Virus record (IMG/VR): IMGVR_UViG_3300035670_000335
Coordinates: 1-48,506 of that record
Source: a virus
Direction: 5' to 3' (one strand)
Length of the DNA: 48,506 bases
In this document: in pieces, positions 6,218 through 13,877 of the stretch
How the letters are laid out: each line of letters opens with the position of its first letter
Numbering within the stretch: position 1 is the first letter of the stretch
Notes under the pieces: model-generated
Told to the model about the DNA's origin: nothing
Database searches by the model: none
The model's input: the letters and a program-made list of their open reading frames with translations, nothing else
Made by a program: the position numbers and the translations under genes

Positions 6218-7465
6218 ATGAACCCTAACGCTGTTCTAGACAGATATAACCACTATAAAGACAATCCTCCACCAAGAAGAAGTGGTAGAGGGGACTCCGA
6301 TATCCTGCAGGAAACGCGACAACAAAATTCGTTACCTGCATCAACTGCAGATTTACCACAAGATCAATCAACAACTGCCCTAGAACCCAGACCAGATGTA
6401 GCTCTAACTCAAGAACCTGATTATTCTGGTGAAAAATTAACGCTCATAAAATTCCCGCAAGATATGGAGGAACGCGGAACTCCATATATGTTGATTAAAA
6501 TTTATGAGACAAATACAGCAGAAATTCCTCAGCCCACAGATGAATTTAGTGCATCGATTCGAACTGGCGCTAATGCCGCTGTAGCTACGATAGAAGCATT
6601 AGAACGGGCTACTGGTCTCGGAAATGAAGCTGCTGCTGCTGTCGCTGGTGGCGCATTTTTCGGCGCAGCAGGTGCAATTGGTGGTGCATTAGTTGGCACG
6701 GAAGCTGGACTCACAAAATTTAACGAGTTTGCAAATAACGTTTTTGGTGCCGTTGAAGGTGGATTAAGTTCAAGGGCAAAAAATCTGGTAAAGAATTTTT
6801 CAATAAGAAGAAACACTACCAGAATTTCGCGAGCTATAGCATTGTTCATGCCTGATGGAATCAATACATCCTATGATAACGAATACAGCGCGATATCGAT
6901 GACAGCTACTTTTGGTGTTTTGGGTTTAGCAACGCAAGCTCTCTATGCCAAAGGGGATACTGGTCAAACCAATGCATTTATTAATGAAGCGGCTGCTCGC
7001 ATTGCAGGGGGGTTATTGGGTAACGAAGATGTTACAAGAGCAGGATTATTTGCTACTACTGGTAAAGTGCTAAACCCTCAACTTGAAATGATCTATAACA
7101 CACCTGTTCTTCGAAAATTTGTTTTTGACTTCAGATTAATACCGAGAAATGTCACAGAATCAATTCAAATTAATTCTATTGTTCAAATGTTAAAGTATTA
7201 TTCTGCGCCAACTATTCCAAATGGAGTTGGTGGCAGATACTTGATACCACCTGCTCAGTTTGAAATTGAGTTCTACGATGGTGCTGGATCTAAAAATCCA
7301 TTTTTGTTTAAAACTAAAAAGTGTGTACTCTCGGGTTTAAATTTGGATTTTACACCAAATGGATATGCTTCTCACGACGATGGCGCGCCAGTAGAAACTA
7401 GAATGCAACTCACATTTCAAGAAGTTTCTATCATCGACAGAAATGCAGTAACCAGAGGTTTCTAG
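6218..7465 (+). CDS. gp48: gp48 baseplate tail tube cap protein
   Basis: 415 residues (T4 gp48: 364). The C-terminal part carries the gp48 pattern: RKFVFDFRLIPRNVTESIQI, then PPAQFEIEFYDGAG, CVLSGLNLDFTPNG, and DDGAPVETRMQLTFQEVSII, where T4 has a similar CVLTSC..NYTP followed by a DGsP...L.F.E segment. The central part holds a Gly/Ala-rich stretch (about 140-170), and the N-terminus is polar and Pro-rich. gp48 sits on the hub below gp54 and starts tube polymerisation. AGGA lies 7 nt before the ATG. It opens the long plus-strand baseplate operon, with gp53 2 nt downstream. An additional N-terminal domain is likely given the extra length. Confidence 0.8.
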   Translation: MNPNAVLDRYNHYKDNPPPRRSGRGDSDILQETRQQNSLPASTADLPQDQSTTALEPRPDVALTQEPDYSGEKLTLIKFPQDMEERGTPYMLIKIYETNTAEIPQPTDEFSASIRTGANAAVATIEALERATGLGNEAAAAVAGGAFFGAAGAIGGALVGTEAGLTKFNEFANNVFGAVEGGLSSRAKNLVKNFSIRRNTTRISRAIALFMPDGINTSYDNEYSAISMTATFGVLGLATQALYAKGDTGQTNAFINEAAARIAGGLLGNEDVTRAGLFATTGKVLNPQLEMIYNTPVLRKFVFDFRLIPRNVTESIQINSIVQMLKYYSAPTIPNGVGGRYLIPPAQFEIEFYDGAGSKNPFLFKTKKCVLSGLNLDFTPNGYASHDDGAPVETRMQLTFQEVSIIDRNAVTRGF

Positions 7466-7467
7466 TC

Positions 7468-8148
7468 ATGTATTTCTCACAATTTCCAAAAAAATTATAT
7501 ACCTTTGACTTCAGTAAAAATAATCCAACTCAAGTCACAGATATATTTTCTAGATTTAAAATTTCTAGTTCTGTATTAAACAACACAGTTGGATTTTATA
7601 AGTATCAGCTGCGAGACGGTGATACTCCTGAGATAGTCGCATATCAAAAGTATGGAGATCCAAAATTGCACTGGGTTATTTGTCTTGTAAATAATTTAAT
7701 TGACCCTCAGTTTGATTTTCCATTAACACGAAATGCATTGGAGAGATTCATACTAGATAAGTATGGGTATAGTTTAATTGAGCATGCATATTCGAATGTT
7801 CATCACTATATTTTAGAAGTAAAAGACACTCTAGTAGAAGTAGACGGTCCGACAACAGTTACCACTAAAAATAGTATTGTCACATTAGAACAATTTAATT
7901 ATACTACAAATACACTTGATACAGAGCTATTGAACGTTCCACAAACTCAAACTGCAACTTTTTACGCAAATAACTCTGACAATACTTCTGCTGTTGTGGC
8001 GACATTTAGCAAAGTCTCTACATATAAACCAGTTTATGTTTATGATCATGAAGATCAGTTGAATGAAGAAAAAAGAACTATTAATATCTTAAAACCAGAA
8101 TATGTTTCTGGACTCGCAATTGAATTGGAAACAGTATTAAATGGCTGA
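7468..8148 (+). CDS. gp53: gp53 baseplate wedge protein
   Basis: 226 residues (T4 gp53: 196). MYFSQFPKKLYTFDF at the N-terminus and YQLRDGDTPEIVAYQKYGDP followed by KLHWVICLVNNLIDPQFDFPL are the gp53 LysM-like core; T4 has YYIKGSPRPEEIANAIYGNPQLYWVLLMCNDNYDPYYGW at the same place. The end, RTINILKPEYVSGLAIELE, matches T4 IKIISKSDIQSFMNDL. gp53 clamps neighbouring wedges around the hub. Between core and end is an insertion of threonine-rich beta sequence (about residues 115-190). It overlaps the following hub gene by 8 nt. Confidence 0.9.
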   Translation: MYFSQFPKKLYTFDFSKNNPTQVTDIFSRFKISSSVLNNTVGFYKYQLRDGDTPEIVAYQKYGDPKLHWVICLVNNLIDPQFDFPLTRNALERFILDKYGYSLIEHAYSNVHHYILEVKDTLVEVDGPTTVTTKNSIVTLEQFNYTTNTLDTELLNVPQTQTATFYANNSDNTSAVVATFSKVSTYKPVYVYDHEDQLNEEKRTINILKPEYVSGLAIELETVLNG

Positions 8149-9508
8149 TTTAAATTTAGCATCTTCAACACAGTCAGTATCTGTTGTTGAATGTAAAATA
8201 ATTGGATCAAATGGAAGAATTAAAGATCTAACAAATCCATTAATCTATGACAGTATTCAAATCTATGAGAGTATTTACTCTCCAGTGATTACAGGAACAA
8301 TTCAGCTCACAGAAGGTGTCAACTTAGCTACTGAATTGAGTTTACATGGTAATGAATATCTGTTCTTATCATTTTGCAGACCTGGTGAAAATGATAAAGA
8401 ATCGCGATATACAAGAACTTTTAGAATTTATAAATGCGGAATGAAAAGACCGAACAGTCAAATTCAATCTTATGTATTATATTTTTGTTCAGAAGAACTT
8501 GTCTTTTCAAAACAGCAAACAATATCTAGATCGTTCAAGGGCAGATCAACAAGCGATTACATCTATAACATATTGACACAAGATTTGAAAACCAATAAGA
8601 AACGAGTCAACACCAGATATTTTGAAAAGGCTGAAGGGAATCATAATTATGTTATAACGAAATACAATCCACTCGATGCAATCAAATACTTGGAATTTTG
8701 CTCATATAATGCAAATGAATCGCCGTTTTTATTTTTCGAAAATCGAGATGGATACAACTTTGTCTCCCTTGAAACACTATTCAAAGCACCTGCCTTAGAT
8801 CCGCCTTTAAATTATAATACTGCTAAAATTTTGTTCGATCAATCCGAATCAGCATTCAAAAACGCAAATGACATTAAATCATTTGAATTCAATCAACTGT
8901 TTGATGTTCTTGACAGTGCAAAAGAATCTGCTTATTGCGGAAGATTATATACACTTGATCTAATCCGTCAAAAGTTTACCAAACACGACTATTCTCTTGT
9001 CAATAGTTTAGCAAGAAATACAATGATGGATGGATTCTTTCCAGTGAATAACTTTAAGAATAGAAATGACCGTGCTTTGTTCGAGGAATTCAATGGTCAA
9101 CCGATGTTTTGGTTGACAAATTTAAATCAAAATGAAACAGAATACTTCATTTCAAAGGCAGTTCGTGAACAAAATACTGATATTGAAAAGTTTCTTCTTC
9201 AAAGAAAAGTTCAACTCGGAATGTTAAATAGAGCAAATGTTGAGTGTCGAGTTCCTGGTAATCCAAACTATTCAGTTGGATACATGGTTGAGTTTAATTT
9301 GCCAGCATTTATGACTCAGGTTGGAAGTGTTAATGAGAGAATTCTAGATCCATACTACAAAGGTAAATATTTGATAACTCGAGTTAGACATTCAATCACT
9401 CCAGATAGTTTAGAAACTGTGCTTGAGTTGAACAAGAATTCTGTTGCCATCTCTTTCGATGGTGCTTCAAATGATAATCAAGCGGTAAAAACGGCAAGAG
9501 ATTTTTAA
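8141..9508 (+). CDS. gp27: gp27-like baseplate central hub protein
   Basis: 455 residues (T4 gp27: 391). Features include VECKIIGSNGRIKDLTNPLIYDSIQIYESIYSPVITGTIQLTEG (residues about 16-60), a beta domain, then TSDYIYNILTQDL and NPLDAIKYLEFCSYN. The latter resembles the phage hub layout in which two tube-like beta domains form the pseudo-hexameric ring (gp27, Mu gp44 family). The late segment NPNYSVGYMVEFNLPAF ... YKGKYLITRVRHSI is the usual second ring domain. Position directly before gp5, its structural partner, supports the role. Sequence similarity to T4 gp27 is low, so the call leans on family pattern and order. Confidence 0.72.
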   Translation: MADLNLASSTQSVSVVECKIIGSNGRIKDLTNPLIYDSIQIYESIYSPVITGTIQLTEGVNLATELSLHGNEYLFLSFCRPGENDKESRYTRTFRIYKCGMKRPNSQIQSYVLYFCSEELVFSKQQTISRSFKGRSTSDYIYNILTQDLKTNKKRVNTRYFEKAEGNHNYVITKYNPLDAIKYLEFCSYNANESPFLFFENRDGYNFVSLETLFKAPALDPPLNYNTAKILFDQSESAFKNANDIKSFEFNQLFDVLDSAKESAYCGRLYTLDLIRQKFTKHDYSLVNSLARNTMMDGFFPVNNFKNRNDRALFEEFNGQPMFWLTNLNQNETEYFISKAVREQNTDIEKFLLQRKVQLGMLNRANVECRVPGNPNYSVGYMVEFNLPAFMTQVGSVNERILDPYYKGKYLITRVRHSITPDSLETVLELNKNSVAISFDGASNDNQAVKTARDF

Positions 9509-10815
9509 TGGATAACGCATTTTTAGGCTTAAATAATTTTGTTTGGTGGTTTGGTGTTGTAGAAAATCGCCTTGATCCGCTAGAACTCGGACGCTGCAAA
9601 GTTCGTTGTTTTGGTTGGCACAATTCAGACATTAATCAAATTCCAATTGATGATCTTCCATGGGCACATCCAGTTGTCCCATATGGTGTGAAGGCAGTAC
9701 AACCACCACCAGAAGGAACAATGGTTTTTGGATTCTTCGCTGATGGTAAGATAGGTCAATATCCAATTATCATGGGCACAGTTCCAGGCGTTCCTGAAGA
9801 ACTCGTTGACAATAATCTTGGTTTCACTGACCCATATACTGAAGCAGAAAAAGCCTCTCAAAATTTCCCCAGAAAGATTCGAGAAGCAAGTATTCGAACA
9901 GATACTCGTGGCGTTCAAGTTGTTGAGGATGTGGCAAAAAGAAATCCTGCCAATTTAAACGAACCAACGATCTCTCGTCTGGCACGACCAGTTCGCGGTG
10001 TCGCTGAAGATGGAACGTATGATGGTATTGCTCCAGAGTCAATTGCAAATACCACAATTGATATTCAAAGAAAAACAAGAATCACTGATATTAACACTGC
10101 AGCTGGAACCACGTGGGATGAACCATATCCCTCATACAATGCTCAATATCCCTTCAATCACGTCTCAGAAACTGAATCTGGTCATGCATTTGAAATGGAC
10201 GACACAAAAGAATTTGAGCGCGTTCAATTGTCGCATAGAACAGGATCAACTTTAGAATTTCTTCCTGAAGGTCATACCAAAATTAAATCACAATCAGGTC
10301 GTTATGATGTAACGATGGGCGACCATCGCAATTATGTCAACGGCACTAAATATGAAACAGTAGACTCTGATTATTTTATTCGTGTTAATGGTAAACTTCG
10401 TATTGAGTGTGATGTGTTTGAGCTAGTCTGTAAAGGAAATCCTGGAACTGCCACAATCACAGCAGAACAAGGCGTTGATGTAAAAGGTGGGACTAAATTT
10501 AGTGCTTCTGGATTGTCTTCAGCAATGACTGGTGCAACTGTTTCAATTAATGGTGCGATTAACACTTCTATTTTCGGCGGCACAAATGCAAGTTTGTCAA
10601 GTGGCGGTCAAGCGTCTATGGGTGGAACACTCGTTCATCTTGGTGGCAATATTGTTGAAGCGGATGCTCAAGTGTTCAAAACTCATGGAATTCAAGATTT
10701 GAACTCATGCTTACCTCCACTCGGCGAAGTATTGAAAGTTCCAGAACCAGAATTGATTGATGCAGGAACGCCTCAATTTAGCGTTCCTGTGATTCCTGGA
10801 GTGACAGATGGCTAA
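9508..10815 (+). CDS. gp5: gp5-like baseplate hub spike, OB-fold plus beta-helix needle, lacking the lysozyme domain
   Basis: 435 residues (T4 gp5: 575). The N-terminal OB-fold is clear: FVWWFGVVENRLDPLELGRC, then RCFGWHN, LPWAHPVVPYG and GTMVFGFFADGKIGQYPIIMGTVPG (residues about 10-95). The C-terminal part from about residue 235 has the short-period beta pattern of the needle (GSTLEFLPEGHTKIKSQSGR, GDHRNYVNG, ECDVFELVCKG, TITAEQGVDVKGG). Between them is a roughly 130-residue polar linker with no T4-lysozyme signature. The protein would puncture the outer membrane mechanically, while the muramidase may reside in the tape-measure-like protein at 1016-3370. It overlaps its neighbours at both ends (TAATG; 8 nt). 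Confidence 0.85.
   Translation: MDNAFLGLNNFVWWFGVVENRLDPLELGRCKVRCFGWHNSDINQIPIDDLPWAHPVVPYGVKAVQPPPEGTMVFGFFADGKIGQYPIIMGTVPGVPEELVDNNLGFTDPYTEAEKASQNFPRKIREASIRTDTRGVQVVEDVAKRNPANLNEPTISRLARPVRGVAEDGTYDGIAPESIANTTIDIQRKTRITDINTAAGTTWDEPYPSYNAQYPFNHVSETESGHAFEMDDTKEFERVQLSHRTGSTLEFLPEGHTKIKSQSGRYDVTMGDHRNYVNGTKYETVDSDYFIRVNGKLRIECDVFELVCKGNPGTATITAEQGVDVKGGTKFSASGLSSAMTGATVSINGAINTSIFGGTNASLSSGGQASMGGTLVHLGGNIVEADAQVFKTHGIQDLNSCLPPLGEVLKVPEPELIDAGTPQFSVPVIPGVTDG
10763..10789 (+). repeat. Perfect 9-bp inverted repeat near the gp5 end
   Basis: CAGGAACGC (10763-10771) and GCGTTCCTG (10781-10789) pair around a 9-nt loop. The repeat lies 18 nt before the next start codon. No T-tract follows, so it is not a typical terminator. 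Confidence 0.5.
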
Positions 10816-11221
10816 AGTAGATGTACTAAATGCTGCACCATTGAAGAGAGTACCTTCCCGTTCTCCGCATCCTCCCAAAACAGATCGATTCTCAAAAGTG
10901 GATCAGTTGCGAAAACAAGAACCTGAAGTTACAACAGCAAATGTTGTTACAGGTAATACTGTTAGCGATCGATTTGCAGGAGATACAGGCGCTAGTGCAA
11001 CAGCAAGAATCAATCCAACTACGAATCAGCGCGAAATTACGGGAGTGATTCCATTTATTGACAGTGAAACAATTACTAAGATTTTCACTGCAGGTGAAGA
11101 AAGTGCTCCAATACAAGGTAAACGAGTTGCTTTCAATCAAACTTTAAATCCTCAAGCAGATACTTCAGGTGAAAAATCCGCTTCCAATACTGCCCCATAC
11201 TTCGGCGGCAGTGGTGGATAA
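10808..11221 (+). CDS. Unrecognised small protein downstream of gp5
   Basis: 137 residues, overlapping gp5 by 8 nt. The N-terminus is basic and Pro-rich (PLKRVPSRSPHPPKTDRF). The rest is rich in Thr, Ala, Asn and Gly, with the phrase REITGVIPFIDSETITKIFTAGE in the middle and a glycine end (YFGGSGG). No signal peptide, membrane helix or known motif is seen, and it lacks a PAAR-like pattern. Its place after the spike gene suggests a baseplate accessory or assembly protein, but this is inference from position. I do not recognise the family. Confidence 0.5.
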   Translation: MAKVDVLNAAPLKRVPSRSPHPPKTDRFSKVDQLRKQEPEVTTANVVTGNTVSDRFAGDTGASATARINPTTNQREITGVIPFIDSETITKIFTAGEESAPIQGKRVAFNQTLNPQADTSGEKSASNTAPYFGGSGG

Positions 11222-11223
11222 AT

Positions 11224-11409
11224 ATGTGTATTAGTCAGAAAGATTTAAAAGACTATCAATTGATTATGGCAAAAATGTCGAAACTTGATGTCCTCTCTGA
11301 AGAAGATAAAAAATTTCTACTTGACCATAACCTAAAACAGAAGTATGATGCATATAGCATCGTGTTAGATGTCGTCAACAAATTGAATAGGAGTAATGTG
11401 TCTTCCTAG
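11224..11409 (+). CDS. Unrecognised 61-residue helical protein
   Basis: The product is short, charged and probably alpha-helical: KDLKDYQLIMAKMSKLDVLS then EEDKKFLLDHNLKQKYDAYS. A GGTGG stretch lies upstream of the ATG, and the gene begins 2 nt after the previous stop. It contains no cysteine pair or catalytic motif. Its end overlaps, in another frame, the open upstream part of the next large ORF, whose start is unclear, so the two may be translationally linked. Function unknown. Confidence 0.5.
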   Translation: MCISQKDLKDYQLIMAKMSKLDVLSEEDKKFLLDHNLKQKYDAYSIVLDVVNKLNRSNVSS

Positions 11410-11447
11410 GTAAAATTATAGGCAAAATTATTAAAATTATCCTCTGC

Positions 11448-13457
11448 TTGATCGGAGGATTGCCGCTATTACAAACACTTGCCATGGTGTTCTCTTGCGT
11501 CCCAATTCCGTTTGCAAAGAACGGAGGGTTCAACTTTGCCGCAAGTAAATTCGGCAAGTTTCTATCAGACATTAAAGACAACATTCAGAAAGGTGTCGAC
11601 GGTGTCAAGGATTTCTTTTCTCAAAATTTCATCAATCCAATTCGTGACGGAATTCGAGACAGTATACTTTCACCGCTTGATAAAGCAGTATCAACTCCAT
11701 TTAATAAAATTAATGAAGAACTCGAAAAGCTCACTGCAAATGATTATGCAGGAATAGAGGCATCATTGCCATCACTATTCAGTAGAACTGAACCGAGCGT
11801 GGTAACTGCACGTAATCGATTGCTCGATGTTCTTGGGAAGGTAAACACAAGCGCAGATAACTATAAGATTGGACCATTCATGCTTGGTGAATTGATCACC
11901 ATGGCTCAATCTGCAGATTCTCTCGCAAAAGCGATGAGAGAGTTTGAGCAGCATACTGACAATCTTTCAGGTTTGGGTGGTTCTGGAACTGCACTTGAGC
12001 TTCAAAGGCTTTATGGTAATGTTGTTTATACTGGAGCAACAGCAAATATCGCCTCAAGCAATCAAGTCAGTCCAAATCTAAGTGCATCTGTTTATCCGAT
12101 TGTCGATATCGGTGACACGGTTGTAATTAATTCTTTAGAAAAAATCGTTATTGATAAGAATTTCACTGCTGCCCCTGCTGGAACAGTTGCAGTGGATGTT
12201 TTAACTGACAGTTCTAAAGTGACGACAGCTTCTGTGGCGACTTTGAACTTGGCTAACTGCTTACTTGATACGAATGGAACAATCAAATTAAATAAAAATA
12301 TGTACATCTCTGTGAACGGAGAAGTTCGTCAGGTGAATACAATCAATTCTTTGGGCGACTATCTCACTGTTTACAATCCATTCTATAATTCTGCATCAGG
12401 TCAAACTTTCTTCAAGGAAACCTCGTTTAACGTCAACACTGCATTTGTCACCACAAGTACAGATCTAGAAATTAAAGTTAAAACCTCGTTCGTCTGTAAT
12501 TCAGTCTGTTTGGATAATGTTATCACAGGTCAAGGCACAACCTTTACCTCTCAGCTTCAAGCAAATAACAAGATTCTCTATGATGCTCGAGAATATATCG
12601 TCACATCAGTAACCGATACAACGATTACAGTCGATGACTATCTAAGAGCCACAAAGAACTTTGCAGTCTATAAAGTTACAAACGAAACACCATTTGTGGG
12701 TCTAGATGACGATCTTGTTGATCCAGATGGAATCATCAATGCGTTCACGCTTCCAGGATCCATCACTGGCGATCCAAACTTCATGAATGGAGTTACGACT
12801 CGAGTTCGCCGCGCAAATGGCGTTTATCAAACTGTCAATGCTTCAAAGCCAACTGATGCCGCTCAAGCTCTATTCCAAGATCAGCTAATGGAACGCGCTC
12901 GTGAAATTTTAAATCAAATGAAATATGATCTTCGTGATGATGCAATTCGTTCACTCACTGAAAGCCAAACAGTAACAGCAATTAATGATACAATCGGCAG
13001 ATTGAACACAGTCAGAGATGACGTTCGAAACGTTATTGAACAGGATATCGCAGTTCTAAATCAGGCTAAGAATCTTGTGAAAGGTATGGTCAAACTGTTC
13101 TCGCTCTCTTGCTCGAAGAAAAAGAGAAAAGATAGCGGTGTAAATGATTCCGACGAATACTTGGATATTATTCTATATCCGAACCCAGATAGGCAGGGTT
13201 GCGATGCCACAACCAGCGACTTCATTGATATTCTCGATGATTTCGACGCAGAGTATAATGATCCAGGTTTTGCAAATAATCCTGTTTCGGCAAATACAAC
13301 GGTACAAAACTTTGATGCTCTGGATGATCTAAATGGTCTCACTGGTCCATTCCCAAGACAAGGAACAGGCACTGGAGAAGGCGAAGGCGACGCTGGTATC
13401 GATAATCAGAACCCAGATGTCAATGTTCCAGAGGATCCATGCGCAAAACCATGCTAA
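11448..13457 (+). CDS. Large putative virion structural protein, unassigned
   Basis: 669 residues from the TTG at 11448; the start is uncertain. The frame is open back to 11397 without ATG or GTG, and the next ATG is 11484. The N-terminus is hydrophobic (MIGGLPLLQTLAMVFSCVPI) and is followed by amphipathic helices (DIKDNIQKGVDGVKDFFSQN). The middle (about residues 215-425) is beta-rich and includes modules like those in gp7 and gp8: RQVNTINSLGDYLTVYNPFY and a second copy around GQGTTFTSQLQANNKILYD. A helical section follows, then an acidic Gly-rich tail ending in DPCAKPC. It lies between gp5 and gp25 in the baseplate operon, suggesting a baseplate or tail component. The lipoprotein-like hydrophobic start could instead indicate membrane contact. 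Function not recognised. Confidence 0.55.
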   Translation: MIGGLPLLQTLAMVFSCVPIPFAKNGGFNFAASKFGKFLSDIKDNIQKGVDGVKDFFSQNFINPIRDGIRDSILSPLDKAVSTPFNKINEELEKLTANDYAGIEASLPSLFSRTEPSVVTARNRLLDVLGKVNTSADNYKIGPFMLGELITMAQSADSLAKAMREFEQHTDNLSGLGGSGTALELQRLYGNVVYTGATANIASSNQVSPNLSASVYPIVDIGDTVVINSLEKIVIDKNFTAAPAGTVAVDVLTDSSKVTTASVATLNLANCLLDTNGTIKLNKNMYISVNGEVRQVNTINSLGDYLTVYNPFYNSASGQTFFKETSFNVNTAFVTTSTDLEIKVKTSFVCNSVCLDNVITGQGTTFTSQLQANNKILYDAREYIVTSVTDTTITVDDYLRATKNFAVYKVTNETPFVGLDDDLVDPDGIINAFTLPGSITGDPNFMNGVTTRVRRANGVYQTVNASKPTDAAQALFQDQLMERAREILNQMKYDLRDDAIRSLTESQTVTAINDTIGRLNTVRDDVRNVIEQDIAVLNQAKNLVKGMVKLFSLSCSKKKRKDSGVNDSDEYLDIILYPNPDRQGCDATTSDFIDILDDFDAEYNDPGFANNPVSANTTVQNFDALDDLNGLTGPFPRQGTGTGEGEGDAGIDNQNPDVNVPEDPCAKPC

Positions 13458-13466
13458 ATATAGCAT
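13451..13466 (+). repeat. Small hairpin spanning a stop codon before gp25
   Basis: ATGCTA (13451-13456), loop AATA, TAGCAT (13461-13466) overlaps the TAA stop of the preceding gene. There is no T-tract. It could be an mRNA processing or stability element. Confidence 0.35.
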
Positions 13467-13484
13467 ATTCTGCGGGAAAAATAA

Positions 13485-13877
13485 ATGGCATTAGAGACTC
13501 GTACATATAAAGACTTAGACTTAAATTTCAGAGCTCACCCAATTACAAAAGATGTTGTGAAGCGTACTGGGAATGCTTCAATTATCGGCGCTTTGAGAAA
13601 TTTAATTCTTACAAATACTTACGAGAAACCCTTTCAGCCTACATTTGGATCTCGCGTCCGCGGATTACTGTTCGAAGACGTTTCATTTGTTACAGCTAAT
13701 CTACTTCAATCTGAAATACAAGAAACGATTCAACGTTTTGAACCTCGTGTTTCAGTAGATGCAATCCGTGTTCAGGCAAATCCTGAGCAAAATAGATATG
13801 ATATTACGCTTCGATTCTTTATTAATAATTTGCAAGCACCTGTAACTGTTAACTTTTTCTTAGAGAAGGTCCGTTGA
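13485..13877 (+). CDS. gp25: gp25 baseplate wedge protein
   Basis: 130 residues, against 132 in T4. The family pattern is plain: KDLDLNFRAHPITKDVVKRT, then IIGALRNLILTNTYEKPFQP, FGSRVRGLLFEDVS, and IQRFEPRVSV with a final beta pair (RYDITLRFFINN). It belongs to the gp25-like/GPW family, which forms the core bundle linking sheath and wedge in contractile injection systems and resembles VgrG-side proteins of type VI secretion (TssE). GCGGGA upstream serves as a modest ribosome binding site. Its TGA overlaps the gp6 start (TGATG), as expected for wedge subunits made together. Confidence 0.94.
   Translation: MALETRTYKDLDLNFRAHPITKDVVKRTGNASIIGALRNLILTNTYEKPFQPTFGSRVRGLLFEDVSFVTANLLQSEIQETIQRFEPRVSVDAIRVQANPEQNRYDITLRFFINNLQAPVTVNFFLEKVR

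Noticed and set aside
10808-11221. PAAR-type spike tip protein after gp5
   Set aside because: The sequence lacks the repeated Pro-Ala-Ala-Arg-like and His/Cys zinc pattern of PAAR proteins.
11217-11224. GATAAATA at the start of the 61-residue gene as a late promoter
   Set aside because: It overlaps the previous stop and the ATG, so the implied start would lie inside the gene; probably chance.
11397-11448. A programmed frameshift from the 61-residue ORF into the 669-residue ORF
   Set aside because: The frame relation is -1, but no slippery heptamer is seen near the TAG at 11407, unlike the clear site at 3603-3609.
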